Shown piece by piece: positions 26,424-35,071 of a DNA stretch of 64,000 bases. The notes below the pieces were generated by a model. The model saw only the letters and a program-made list of their open reading frames with translations, was not told the DNA's origin and made no database searches. Each line of letters begins with the position of its first letter. Position 1 is the stretch's first letter. A program made the translations under genes and the position numbers. Source of the stretch: an uncultured Collinsella sp. (GTDB lineage: Bacteria; Actinomycetota; Coriobacteriia; Coriobacteriales; Coriobacteriaceae); the NCBI GenBank assembly GCA_902493375.1, contig CABUPH010000010.1, positions 1 to 64,000 on the forward strand, given 5' to 3'.

Positions 26424-28176
26424 GGTCTAGGTATCCTCTCACGTCTGCTTCGTAGTCCTCGATAATCTGCGGCCCTGCCGCGCTAAATTCAATTACGGTG
26501 TCGCCCACCAGGTCAAAGAGCGCCTCGTTGATGGTATCGACGAGCATGTCCTCGCTCCGCTCCGATTGCACTACCGCCGATTCCGCCTGTACTGCGTTGT
26601 GCTCGAGCAGCGCGCGGAGATAGGCGTCTGCGGCGGGCGCGAGTTCGTTCGTGGCGTCAGCGGGCGCAGCAGCTGCGAACGCGGGCGTCGGCGCGAGAAG
26701 CGGTGCCACGACACCAAACTGTTCGGTGGATATGGTCGGCTCGTCGGACTCGTCCTGCCCTGCAGCCGCCGCGACCGCCTCGACCGTCGCGTCGGCTACG
26801 GGCTCGGCTTCCGGTTGCCCTGAGTCCGCTGCCTCGGCTTCTGCGGACGCGCCGTCCTCGCGTTCCTCGTCGATCAAAAGCGCTTCGCGCGTTTGTGCGG
26901 CAGCGCTCCGAATGTGCCCCAGCTGGCTCAAATCGATATCGATCTTGACGGGCTGATGTGCGGCATCCCACGAAAGCCATGCCACGATCTCGTCATCGAT
27001 GATCTTGGCCAGATATTTGGGGACCTTCTCCTCCTTCAGGGGATGGGTGGGGTCTAGGGCCAGGCGCAGCCGTTGGTCACAGGCGCGCATCATCTCACCG
27101 AGCTTGCTGCTTTTTTGCCTGCTGCCGTGAATTCGCATGCATTCCCAAAAGCCGTTTTGACAACGGTAAATATGGATGGGGTCCAGACGGTATTCGCAAT
27201 CCTCGTGGCGATTAGGCGCAAAGAACACAGCCGAGGCAAACATGGTATAGGGCATGGCCGTCTCCTCCCCAAACAAGCTCGCCACGATACCGCTCTTTCG
27301 GTGTGTGTCATAGTAGCGCGCCATGCGGACGTACACGGCACATGCCACGTGGCGCAGGTCGCGACGGTGACTGCGATCGAGTCTTGAGTTATTGAGGTTA
27401 TACGTGGAGAGGGCGTTGATGGCGGCCATGAGTCGCTCCTCGCGCGCCTCGTCGGGCGGAAGGGGGAGCGTGGGCTCGGAGGTCTTGCGACGCGCAGGCG
27501 CCAGGTCTGACGTCGCCGGCGCAGGCGCAAGGTCTCGCGCCGCACGCCGCAGCTCGATGAGGGCGTTGTCGAATGCGACGGTTTTAGAGTCGCGAAGCAG
27601 CTTGGGGTCGAGTCCGTGGAACACGGCGTAGTCCTGCAGCCACACGCGCGCAAACCGGTCGATGCCGGGTTCAAAGGTGCGATAGGCATCCCAAAAGGCC
27701 TTGATTTTATTAAAACCATCGAGCGGGTCATCAACGCCAATGCCGCAGATCAGTTCATAGAGATACAGGAAGGCAAAGGACGTAGACGTTTCCTCGACGG
27801 TTCCGCGGCGCACTTGGGCGCGCCAAGTAAAATAGCCGCGTAGTTGCCGATCGCTCATGGCGTTGTAGGTGGGAAAGTACGACTTGAATGTGCCGTTGTA
27901 GGGGCAATCGTCCTCAAAGTCGGCCATCAGCAGGCCTTGGCGGTAGAAAAGCTCGGCTTCCGAAAGCCAGCGGCCCGCACCGCCCTTGGGGTCATCCTGC
28001 CAGCGCGATATCTCGCGCATTTTACGGTACTGGTCGGGGAGAAAATTCTGCATCTGTCGGCCGGTTTTGAGAATCGGCTCGTCTGCGTAGGTTTCGTTTG
28101 AGAAGCGGGCGGACTGATGGGTCCGGGCCTCGGCCATAATGCGCTCGATGAGCATCTTGATGTCCTGGTCGGCCAC
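26416..28176 (-). CDS. TerB_N/TerB_C domain protein
   Basis: The 586-aa protein has a TerB_N-type N-terminal half (about 60-270; FLYLYELICGIGVDDPLDGF and RVWLQDYAVFHG are characteristic) and a TerB_C-type C-terminus (VKIDIDLSQLGHIRSAA, then after a long Ala-rich linker NEALFDLVGDTVIEF and IIEDYEADV). TerB-family modules were described in comparative genomics as parts of tellurite- and phage-related stress systems linked to helicases and nucleases. The GTG start has AGGAGGAG 2-3 nt upstream. It is the first gene of the operon with the DUF2791 ATPase and SF2 helicase. The biochemical role is not known. Confidence 0.82.
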   Translation of the reverse strand: MADQDIKMLIERIMAEARTHQSARFSNETYADEPILKTGRQMQNFLPDQYRKMREISRWQDDPKGGAGRWLSEAELFYRQGLLMADFEDDCPYNGTFKSYFPTYNAMSDRQLRGYFTWRAQVRRGTVEETSTSFAFLYLYELICGIGVDDPLDGFNKIKAFWDAYRTFEPGIDRFARVWLQDYAVFHGLDPKLLRDSKTVAFDNALIELRRAARDLAPAPATSDLAPARRKTSEPTLPLPPDEAREERLMAAINALSTYNLNNSRLDRSHRRDLRHVACAVYVRMARYYDTHRKSGIVASLFGEETAMPYTMFASAVFFAPNRHEDCEYRLDPIHIYRCQNGFWECMRIHGSRQKSSKLGEMMRACDQRLRLALDPTHPLKEEKVPKYLAKIIDDEIVAWLSWDAAHQPVKIDIDLSQLGHIRSAAAQTREALLIDEEREDGASAEAEAADSGQPEAEPVADATVEAVAAAAGQDESDEPTISTEQFGVVAPLLAPTPAFAAAAPADATNELAPAADAYLRALLEHNAVQAESAVVQSERSEDMLVDTINEALFDLVGDTVIEFSAAGPQIIEDYEADVRGYLDHE

Positions 28177-28263
28177 CGCTCCTCCTCTCGAACGCAGCTA
28201 CGGTGACCTCATATCATAGCACAGCATCAAACAGATGTTCGAGATACCGCTGCGTTGATAGAT

Positions 28264-28980
28264 TTAAAACAGGAGGGCGTAGATGACGGCGATGACGACG
28301 GAGGGAAGCATATTGGCCGTGCGGAAGGTCTGAGGACGGATGAGGTTGACGCCGACGCAGAAGATGAGCATGGAGCCTACGAGCGAAAGGCTGTTGAGGG
28401 CAGCTGTGGTCATGATGGGGGAGAGCGCGCCGGCAAACAACGTGATCGTCCCCTGGAACACGGCGACGGGCAGGGCGGAGAAGATGCAGCCGCGGCCAAG
28501 CGAGGCCGTCATGGTGCAGACGATGATGCAGTCCAGTGCACCCTTGAGGGCAAGCGTTGACCAGTCGCCGAGCAGGCCGTCCTGGATCGATCCCACAATG
28601 GCCATGGCGCCGATGCACACGGTGAGTGAAGTCGAGACAAAAGCGTTGGTGAACTCGTTATCGCCCTCACTGCCAGTCTTGCGCTTGAGCCATTCGCCAA
28701 GGTTCTCGATGGCGGCCTCCAAGTTGATGGCCTCGCCGATGAGCGAACCGAGCGCAAACGAGACGATGAGCATGGTGGTACCGGTGGTCGCTAGCGCCTT
28801 TCCATCGATGATGAGCATCTTTTGCATGGTGCCGCCCAGGCCGATAAACAGGACGCACAGCCCCGATGCTTTCATGAGCGTGTCTTGGATGCGCGGTGTA
28901 ATGAAGCGGCCGCCCGCTAATCCCAAAAGACCGCCCGCAACTAAAAGCGCAACGTTGATGATTGTTCCCAAGCCCGGCAT
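28264..28980 (-). CDS. DUF554 family membrane protein
   Basis: The 238-aa protein is almost entirely hydrophobic, with about seven membrane segments. Family-type segments are GTIINVALLVAGGLLGL at the N-terminus, VLFIGLGGTMQ, SLIGEAINLE, FVSTSLTVCIGAMAIVGSIQDG and LDCIIVCTMTASLGRGCIFSA. DUF554 (YdfK-like) proteins are of unknown function, possibly transporters. AGGAGG lies 5 nt before the ATG of MPGLGT, so an upstream in-frame extension of 23 residues is rejected. The gene lies upstream of the TerB operon on the same strand with an 87-nt gap; I see no functional link. Confidence 0.85.
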   Translation of the reverse strand: MPGLGTIINVALLVAGGLLGLAGGRFITPRIQDTLMKASGLCVLFIGLGGTMQKMLIIDGKALATTGTTMLIVSFALGSLIGEAINLEAAIENLGEWLKRKTGSEGDNEFTNAFVSTSLTVCIGAMAIVGSIQDGLLGDWSTLALKGALDCIIVCTMTASLGRGCIFSALPVAVFQGTITLFAGALSPIMTTAALNSLSLVGSMLIFCVGVNLIRPQTFRTANMLPSVVIAVIYALLF

Positions 28981-29098
28981 GAGCCCTCCTGTATTGATGC
29001 CAACGTGGCAATCGTAGCAGAACGAAATGCGAGGCACATCGCGACTCATCTAATACGTTATATAAGTGGTATTAGAAATGATGCGCAGCATTTAAGCC

Positions 29099-30529
29099 TC
29101 AGGTGGTTGTCGGGACATAGGGATAGTAGTCAAAGCGCAGTGTCATAAGCCGCTGTGGGGATTCAATGGCCGCGGCGATGATATTGGCATCGCGGGCACG
29201 ATCAAACCCTTCGAGTTCGATCTGATACGAGACGTCTTGCATAATGTCCAGACGTCGCCAGGCTAGAAGTGTGTCGCCATCGAATTCCAAGGTCTTGCTT
29301 CCGTCTGGGGCAACGGCGTATAGACGCAGTTTAGCGGTGGTTGCAGGGTCGACAACCGTGACCTTTTTAATTTCGTTTCGAGTATTCTTGGCGCCCAACA
29401 AGGTGAGCAGTTTTGGGGCCACGACCTCGCCCGATGGCAAAAAGACGACTTCGATGGATTCAGGAAATGCGATGATGGCCGACTTGCGGACGGGCTGATT
29501 GGCGGCGGCAACTTCGATGTTCGCGGCGTCGATGACCTCTGTGTGGTCGAGGGCGGCAAGCACGCAGCAGTTACCTTCATCGATCTCCTGAGGATCAGCA
29601 AGCCCCAGACTGTCCGCGAGCTCGGGATCGTTTGGACCGGTAGCGGGCTCATTCGGTGCTTCGAAAGAAGCTGGGGCGCTGTTTGTCGGCGACGGCGTGT
29701 CGCCCGCACCTGCTTCTTTGTCCGTGCTCCCTTCTTGTATGGTTGCGTTGATGAGTCCGTCGTTTGAGGGGAGCGTCTTGGCGTCAAGCGCGGAGGGGAG
29801 AATTCCGATGGCTCCGGATCCGTTCCACTCCATTTCGAGAAGCGCCGGGTCGGCAAGAATGCGTTGCCTGCTTTGAGCGTGGGCATCGATTTCAATAGGG
29901 CCTGCCTCTGTCCCTCGTGTAAGGCTGAGTGATCCGGCTGACTTCTCGAAATGAGCGTCTGTGTCTTTGGTGCTGACGGCGTAGAACAGCAGGGATGCTT
30001 CTCCCGCCGCGATGGCATCGGTGTCGGCTTTGGTCAGCCGCAACGATGCTGTGAATGAGAGGGTGGGCTGCGTGCCGTCTGCATTCGCGGCGGCGCAGCC
30101 CAGACATATACCGCCTCCTTTCTCGAAAAACGCACCGTCGAAGGCGACCTTCGCTCCGTTCGCCGAGTCATCGACCGAAGCGATGTCGATGCGCAGCTCT
30201 AAATTGCATGGATCGCCATCTGCATCGAGCGCAACCGAGCGCCATGTGCAGACAGCGCACCCCGCCTGGGAGCCGTTTGCCTTGTTCGAACGATTGATAT
30301 CCACGACTATCGAGCCATCCGTATTACGACGAAGGCATCCCGAGATTGAGATTGCTGCCTGTGCGATCGAGAAACGCTTGCACACAATGGCGCTCGACGG
30401 ATTTGGTGCGGAGCTTAGGGCCGATGGTAAGGAGCCTGCCATGACGGGAGTCGCCCAAGCGGCGACAGGCGTTCCGGTTGCGAGCGCGCCGCAGAGTGCG
30501 ACGACGGGCAAAAGGTTCTTCGATGCCAT
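29099..30529 (-). CDS. Large secreted protein of unknown function
   Basis: I do not recognise this 476-aa protein. The N-terminus is a signal peptide (KNLLPVVALCGALATGTPVAAWA). The rest is a set of probable beta-rich domains: a Cys-rich section at about 45-150 with pairs such as CAVCTW and CLGC, then a Pro/Ala/Glu linker near 270-300, then a C-terminal domain with strands such as KKVTVVDPATTAKLRLYAVA. There is no sortase motif or C-terminal anchor. AAGGAG precedes the ATG. It is the last gene of a five-gene run that seems devoted to exported proteins. Confidence 0.7.
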   Translation of the reverse strand: MASKNLLPVVALCGALATGTPVAAWATPVMAGSLPSALSSAPNPSSAIVCKRFSIAQAAISISGCLRRNTDGSIVVDINRSNKANGSQAGCAVCTWRSVALDADGDPCNLELRIDIASVDDSANGAKVAFDGAFFEKGGGICLGCAAANADGTQPTLSFTASLRLTKADTDAIAAGEASLLFYAVSTKDTDAHFEKSAGSLSLTRGTEAGPIEIDAHAQSRQRILADPALLEMEWNGSGAIGILPSALDAKTLPSNDGLINATIQEGSTDKEAGAGDTPSPTNSAPASFEAPNEPATGPNDPELADSLGLADPQEIDEGNCCVLAALDHTEVIDAANIEVAAANQPVRKSAIIAFPESIEVVFLPSGEVVAPKLLTLLGAKNTRNEIKKVTVVDPATTAKLRLYAVAPDGSKTLEFDGDTLLAWRRLDIMQDVSYQIELEGFDRARDANIIAAAIESPQRLMTLRFDYYPYVPTTT

Positions 30530-30547
30530 GGGGTCTCCTTAGCTAAT

Positions 30548-30829
30548 TTAGTGCGGCCTGTCCGTGTTTCGTTTCTGGCTGCGTTTGATGTGCAGACCGA
30601 GACCGGCGGTTCCCGCGCCTGCTGCCGTGGCGCCTGCTGCCAAGAGCCATCGTCTGTCGTCTGTCTGTGCCAACGGTTCCTCGCGGTTGCCGCGGTCGAG
30701 CTCCGAGAGGTCGACCGTCACTTGCGTGGCGGCCTGCGCCTGTTCTTGCTGGGCAAAGGCCATGGCTGGCACAAACGCTAGGATACTGACGGCGGCGGCC
30801 AGGGCGACGGCCTTATGCCGTGTGCGCAC
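30548..30829 (-). CDS. Small exported, C-terminally anchored protein
   Basis: From the GTG at 30829 the protein is 93 aa: a signal peptide (HKAVALAAAVSILAFVPAMAFA), a short acidic stretch (VTVDLSELDRGNREEPLA) and a C-terminal hydrophobic segment (WLLAAGATAAGAGTAGLGL) with a basic tail. The layout of a hydrophobic helix plus positive tail at the C-terminus is like a cell-surface anchor, but no LPxTG motif is present. It overlaps the preceding gene by 17 nt. No good Shine-Dalgarno is visible for the GTG, so coupled translation is likely; a TTG at 30859 is an alternative. Confidence 0.62.
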   Translation of the reverse strand: MRTRHKAVALAAAVSILAFVPAMAFAQQEQAQAATQVTVDLSELDRGNREEPLAQTDDRRWLLAAGATAAGAGTAGLGLHIKRSQKRNTDRPH

Positions 30830-31412
30830 CGGGCTCGACCGTCCAGGTGATCGTTGCAACCTGATCGCCTTCGCCGGTTACGTGGAAGATGTCGCGCGTG
30901 ACGCGGGCGACGTTTCCGCTTGTCTTGAGCTTAATTTTGTCCGTGCCGCCGGCAATGCCCTGGTAGCCCATGTCGAAGGCTGCATTCTTGGAAAGATCGA
31001 GGCCCGTCCCCTGCATTGCGGCGCTGGCGTTCTGGAGTGCGCCGTCGGGGCCGACCTTAAAGTCGATGGAGTTCTGCGCGGTTCCGGCCTTGGCATCGGC
31101 GGCAATGGTCCAGGTGTTCATGGCGTCGATCTTCATGTTGGTGACATGGATGCCGTAGGCCGAATGATTGTCGATGGTGGTCGCGTCTTCTGAGGGGCCC
31201 TGAAGCGTGCCGTCGGCCTTGGCGACGAAGGGAATAACCGTCGGAACTTTGAACTCAACGTTGTCGATCTCGGTCCTGACCATTACTTTCGTTGTTCCAG
31301 CGCGCCCGGCTGCCATAGCTGGCGTCGGGGCGGCGCCCATTGCGAGCGCGAGTGCAAGCCCTGCGCCCACGACGAGCGCTCTGGCTCCGTTCATGTTCCT
31401 GGTGATGTCCAT
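30813..31412 (-). CDS. Secreted beta-sandwich-like surface protein
   Basis: The 199-aa protein has a clear signal peptide (ALVVGAGLALALAMGAAPTPAMAA). The mature part has the pattern of a secreted beta-sandwich surface protein: KVPTVIPFVAKADGTL, IDNHSAYGIHVTNMKI and a final VATITWTVEP. This layout (V-P-t-i-p-f, then I-x-N-x-S, then v-t-V) recalls WxL/camelysin-like Gram-positive surface proteins, without an actual WxL motif. AAGGAACG lies before the ATG. It is third in the exported-protein run. The function is unknown. Confidence 0.68.
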   Translation of the reverse strand: MDITRNMNGARALVVGAGLALALAMGAAPTPAMAAGRAGTTKVMVRTEIDNVEFKVPTVIPFVAKADGTLQGPSEDATTIDNHSAYGIHVTNMKIDAMNTWTIAADAKAGTAQNSIDFKVGPDGALQNASAAMQGTGLDLSKNAAFDMGYQGIAGGTDKIKLKTSGNVARVTRDIFHVTGEGDQVATITWTVEPGAHTA

Positions 31413-31502
31413 GGTCGTTCCTTTCTATTCGCCGCGGGCCGTCCCCGCGATGATTGGACGAATGCTGGTGAATTGCGCGCGGTGCCGCGTCGGCTGAAAA
31501 AG

Positions 31503-32012
31503 CTAGTTCTCGGTTTGCTCAACCCGTACCTTGACACGTGTCGGATTGCCGTGGCTGTCGAGGGTCTTGGCATCGAGTGCCTGGATCTCGATGTACGCCT
31601 CGCCTTCTTTGATGTCGCCGGCGGGGCACGTCTCGATTGTCTTGCCGGTCTCGACCACACCGGATTCGTACATGGTCTCGTCGTTTTGGATGACGCGGAA
31701 TCGCTGGGGAAATTTATTGTCTTGGACGTTTTGCACGTTGACGCGCAGCTTGCCGTTCTCCTGCAACTGAGCGACCGGCGCGACCGAAATCGTCATCATG
31801 TTGTCGCGGACGATGGCATCGAGCTCATCTTGGATTTCTTGGCGCGATTTACCCTCTGCCGTCGTGACTGAGGCGCCCGCTTCGGGCACGGGCTGCGACT
31901 GCCAGGCGTATAGCCCTACGGCGACAAGGGCGCAGACGATAGCCAGGCAGACAACGACGAGTTTCTTGCGACGCCCCAGTCCTGCAAGGCGGGGCGGCTT
32001 CTTCGCACTCAT
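31503..32012 (-). CDS. Membrane-anchored extracytoplasmic protein
   Basis: The 169-aa protein has a basic N-terminus (RRKK) followed by one membrane helix (LVVVCLAIVCALVAVGLYAW, about residues 18-37) and then an extracytoplasmic domain with regularly spaced beta strands (MMTISVAPVAQL, LRVNVQNVQDNKF, RFRVIQND, AYIEIQALD, RVKVRVEQ). It is overlapped by 4 nt (ATGA) by the stop of the small upstream gene, so both are translated together. I do not recognise a family. It may anchor or help assemble the secreted proteins encoded after it. Confidence 0.65.
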   Translation of the reverse strand: MSAKKPPRLAGLGRRKKLVVVCLAIVCALVAVGLYAWQSQPVPEAGASVTTAEGKSRQEIQDELDAIVRDNMMTISVAPVAQLQENGKLRVNVQNVQDNKFPQRFRVIQNDETMYESGVVETGKTIETCPAGDIKEGEAYIEIQALDAKTLDSHGNPTRVKVRVEQTEN

Positions 32013-32305
32013 GCGGCGTCCTTGGTGGTGTAGACACGTGCGAACGTGGACGGGTCCGCTCCAAAGAGCATGTGAAGCATCAGGCGGCGCGAGTAGATGA
32101 GCTCGTCGAAGTCGTGAGGGAGCTCGATATCGTGGATACGCGCGATGTGGTGGGCGAGCGCCGAGAACGACTCGGGGTCGCAGATAACATCGGTGGTGAC
32201 GTGGTAGACCGCCGTATCGGGGAACGCCTCTTCGTCGAAAGGCAGGAGATAGGGATCGTCGTCGACCTCGATGGCGACGCCGTACTGGGGCCAGTAATAT
32301 GCCAT
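32009..32305 (-). CDS. Small cytosolic protein of the exported-protein cluster
   Basis: The 98-aa protein has no signal peptide or membrane segment. It is acidic and rich in Asp, His and Tyr (IEVDDDPYLLPFDEEAFPDTA, SALAHHIARIHDIELPHDFDELIYSRR). This composition resembles small proteins that handle or cap a secreted partner, but no family is recognised. GGGAGG precedes the ATG. It is the first gene of the five-gene run ending at 29099 and overlaps the next gene by 4 nt. Confidence 0.6.
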   Translation of the reverse strand: MAYYWPQYGVAIEVDDDPYLLPFDEEAFPDTAVYHVTTDVICDPESFSALAHHIARIHDIELPHDFDELIYSRRLMLHMLFGADPSTFARVYTTKDAA

Positions 32306-32651
32306 GGGAACCTCCCTGCTTCTGGGACCAAAACTTCTATCGGTTTTGGCTGTCGACGCCGACCGTATCAGCCGCTACTTGACCAATTTCTGACCAAATG
32401 CTTGACGGATTGACATCTCCGCAGGTAAAAGGCAGTAAAAATTACTTCAACTTTTTTCGAGCGACATTTACGCGATCGGCGACGGCGGGGCGATATGTGT
32501 CAAAAGCATCGTCTGCCGAGGAAACCTTGCCGCTCGCCGAATTGCACGAACGTAAAAATCGCCAATTATGGAGACGGTCTCGAACACGTCGACGAAACGA
32601 TGCGGTAACATCTCCCTGCAAACACTGTAGTTAGCTAAAGGGGGAGTTCGC
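32306..32651. other. Divergent intergenic region with TGAC repeats and candidate promoter
   Basis: This 346-bp gap separates the exported-protein genes from the lactate dehydrogenase operon. TGACCAA occurs twice (32380 and 32391) and further TGAC at 32403 and 32411. TTGACA at 32410-32415 is a full -35 consensus on the plus strand, with the poor -10 CAGTAA 17 bp on. The repeated TTGGTCA half-sites on the minus strand resemble GntR/LldR-type operator halves. An open frame inside it has no ribosome site and is not reported. Confidence 0.35.
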
Positions 32652-34253
32652 GTGTCTGCAACCATCAAACCCTTCACCGACGAGTTCGAAGAGTATGGCC
32701 GCGATGAATCTCGCGCATCGGGCGAAGCATCGAGCATCTCGTTTCCGACAACGGAAGACGAGGTCCGTGCCATTTTGGAAACGCTCCATGCCGAGCGTGT
32801 CCCGGTAACGGTTCAGGGCGCCCGAACCGGCCTTGCCGCCGGTGCCGTGCCCCACGGTGGGCATATCCTCAATACTTCCCGTATGAATCGCTACTTGGGC
32901 CTTCGCCGCGATGAACAAGGCCAATTTCTGCTGCGCGTGGAGCCGGGCGTTGTGCTCTCGGAGCTGCGTAAGCAGCTGAGCAAGAAGGTACTGCCGACCG
33001 CTGGTTGGGACCAGGCATCGCTTGAGGCCTACGAGGAGTTCCAAGAGTCCCCCGAGCAGTTCTTTCCCACCGATCCCACCGAGGCATCTGCCTGTCTGGG
33101 CGGCATGGCGGCATGCAACGCCTCCGGCGCCCGCAGCTACGCTTACGGTCCCATGCGCCCGCATGTCACGGGACTTCACGTCGCGCTGGCTGATGGCGAT
33201 TTGCTTGAGCTTCAGCGCGGCGAGGCTTTTGCCCAGGGCCGCCACCTGTCGCTCGTGACGGCAGAGGGTCATACATTCGAGCTTGATCTTCCTGACTACA
33301 CCATGCCCAAGACCAAAAATGCCTCGGGGTATTTTGTTGCGGACGATATGGACGCCATCGATCTTTTTATCGGTGCGTGCGGCACGCTCGGCGTCATTAC
33401 CGAGCTCGAGATCGCCCTGCAGGCGGCACCTTCGGTCGTATGGGGTGTGAGTTGCTTTTTCGATAGCGAAGACAAGGCCGTGTCCTTTACCGATTCCGTG
33501 CGTCCCGTGCTGTCCCATGCCGCCGCTATTGAGTATTTCGATGCTGGCGCCCTGGATATCCTGCGTCGCCAGCGCGAGCAGTCGACAGCGTTTGCCTCGC
33601 TGCCGGCGCTCGACGACGAGTCAAAGGTCTGTGTCTACGTGGAGCTCGACTGCGATGACGAGGCACAGGCGACCGAGGAGCTGTACCACCTGGGATGGGT
33701 GCTGGAGCTTGCGGGCGGCCGCGACGATGCGACATGGGTCGCCCGCACCGAAGTCGATCGCGAGTGCCAGCGGTTCTTCCGCCACGCGGTCCCCGAGAGT
33801 GTCAACATGCTCATTGACGAGCGTCGCCGCATCGACCCCACCATTACCAAGCTGGGATCGGATATGTCGGTGCCCAATGCACGCCTTGCCGATGTCGTTG
33901 CCCTCTATCGCCGCACGCTGGCCGAAAGCGGGCTTGAGTCTGCTGCCTGGGGACACATCGGGAACAACCATCTGCATGTGAACATCCTGCCGCGCGATGC
34001 GCAAGACTACCGTCGTGGTGGAGAGCTCTTTGCCCAGTGGGCTTCCGAGGTCACGGCCATGGGCGGTGCCGTTTCTGCCGAACACGGCGTCGGCAAGATC
34101 AAGGCGGGCTTCTTGGAGACGATGTACGGCCACGAGGCCATGGTCGAGTCGGCGCGTCTCAAACTCCAGCTCGATCCTGCCGGCCAGCTGGGTCGCGGCA
34201 ACCTGTTTACGGAGAAGCTCTTGGATGAACTCGTCCAGAAAGGGGGCGCGTGA
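32652..34253 (+). CDS. FAD-linked lactate dehydrogenase of the bifurcating LctBCD type
   Basis: The 533-aa enzyme is a GlcD/LctD-type FAD-linked oxidase. A PCMH-type FAD domain has VPVTVQGARTGLAAGAVPHGG and FGxxxCGTLGVIT-like ACGTLGVITELEIAL; the C-terminal substrate domain has HIGNNHLHVNILP and VSAEHGVGKIK. GTG start with AAAGGGGGAG upstream. It is followed at once by EtfB and EtfA genes, the arrangement of the electron-confurcating lactate dehydrogenase in acetogens such as Acetobacterium woodii, in which lactate oxidation to pyruvate is coupled with NAD+ reduction at the expense of reduced ferredoxin. The exact stereoisomer used cannot be read from sequence. Confidence 0.88.
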   Translation: MSATIKPFTDEFEEYGRDESRASGEASSISFPTTEDEVRAILETLHAERVPVTVQGARTGLAAGAVPHGGHILNTSRMNRYLGLRRDEQGQFLLRVEPGVVLSELRKQLSKKVLPTAGWDQASLEAYEEFQESPEQFFPTDPTEASACLGGMAACNASGARSYAYGPMRPHVTGLHVALADGDLLELQRGEAFAQGRHLSLVTAEGHTFELDLPDYTMPKTKNASGYFVADDMDAIDLFIGACGTLGVITELEIALQAAPSVVWGVSCFFDSEDKAVSFTDSVRPVLSHAAAIEYFDAGALDILRRQREQSTAFASLPALDDESKVCVYVELDCDDEAQATEELYHLGWVLELAGGRDDATWVARTEVDRECQRFFRHAVPESVNMLIDERRRIDPTITKLGSDMSVPNARLADVVALYRRTLAESGLESAAWGHIGNNHLHVNILPRDAQDYRRGGELFAQWASEVTAMGGAVSAEHGVGKIKAGFLETMYGHEAMVESARLKLQLDPAGQLGRGNLFTEKLLDELVQKGGA

Positions 34254-34255
34254 AG

Positions 34256-35071
34256 ATGAGTGATTTCCATATGGTGGTGTGCGTCAAGGCGGTGCCCGGA
34301 AGCACCGAGGTCAAGATGGACCCCAAGACCAATACTATCGTGCGTGATGGCAAACAGGCGGTCATTAATCCCTTCGATGCAAGTGCCCTCGAATGTGCGC
34401 TAACGCTGAAGGACGACTTTATCGGCTTTGGCATGGACGTGCGTGTGACGGTGGTGTCGATGGGTATCCCCGCGACCGAATCGCTGCTGCGCGACTGCAT
34501 CGCCCGCGGTGCCGACGACGCGCTGCTGCTGACCGACCGAGCCTTTGCGGGTGCCGATACCCTAGCCACCACCTATGCCCTCAAATGCGGCATCGAGGCA
34601 CTCGATGAGGACTTTGACCTGCTCATCTGCGGCAAGATGGCAGTGGACGGCGATACGGCCCAGATCGGCCCCGAGCTGGCCGGCGCCTTTGAGATCCCCT
34701 GCGTGACCGACGTGAGCTGTGTGCAGAGCGCGGGATTTACGACGTGTGGCTCGCTGGCGCTCGTCCACGGCTGCGATGCCGGCGAGGAGACGGTGTACCT
34801 GGAGATGCCGTGTGCGATGACGACCGCCAAGGAGATTGGCCAGCTGCGCATGCCGAGTATTGCCGGTATTCGCGCGGCCGAGGATGCAGACGTGCGCGTG
34901 GCCAGCGCTGCCGACGTAAACGCCGATCCCTCGCGTTGCGGCCTTGCCGGATCACCGACGCAGGTCGTGCGCTCGTTTGTGCCCGACCGTGACCAAACGT
35001 GCGAGGCCGTTGAGGGAACGGCGTCCGAGCAGGCGGCAAAGCTTGCCAAGATTATCGAGGGGATGGCATAG
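34256..35071 (+). CDS. etfB: Electron transfer flavoprotein subunit beta
   Basis: The 271-aa protein matches EtfB/FixA. The N-terminal VCVKAVPGSTEVKMD and NPFDASALECAL are typical, as are the AMP/FAD region GADDALLLTDRAFAGAD and ICGKMAVDGDTAQIGPEL. In bifurcating Etf complexes this subunit binds the bifurcating FAD. An AAAGGGGG site lies 9 nt before the ATG at 34256; a GTG 6 nt earlier overlaps the stop of the dehydrogenase gene, giving a compact operon. Together with EtfA and the FAD dehydrogenase it should form the lactate dehydrogenase complex. Confidence 0.93.
   Translation: MSDFHMVVCVKAVPGSTEVKMDPKTNTIVRDGKQAVINPFDASALECALTLKDDFIGFGMDVRVTVVSMGIPATESLLRDCIARGADDALLLTDRAFAGADTLATTYALKCGIEALDEDFDLLICGKMAVDGDTAQIGPELAGAFEIPCVTDVSCVQSAGFTTCGSLALVHGCDAGEETVYLEMPCAMTTAKEIGQLRMPSIAGIRAAEDADVRVASAADVNADPSRCGLAGSPTQVVRSFVPDRDQTCEAVEGTASEQAAKLAKIIEGMA

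Noticed and set aside
25119..28176. Canonical BREX system
   Set aside because: Only the BrxD-like ATPase is BREX-related; no pglX methylase, pglZ or brxL gene lies in or next to the operon, so the TerB-associated interpretation fits better.
32398..32634. 78-codon plus-strand frame before the lactate dehydrogenase gene
   Set aside because: It lacks a ribosome site, has no recognisable composition and covers the likely promoter region.
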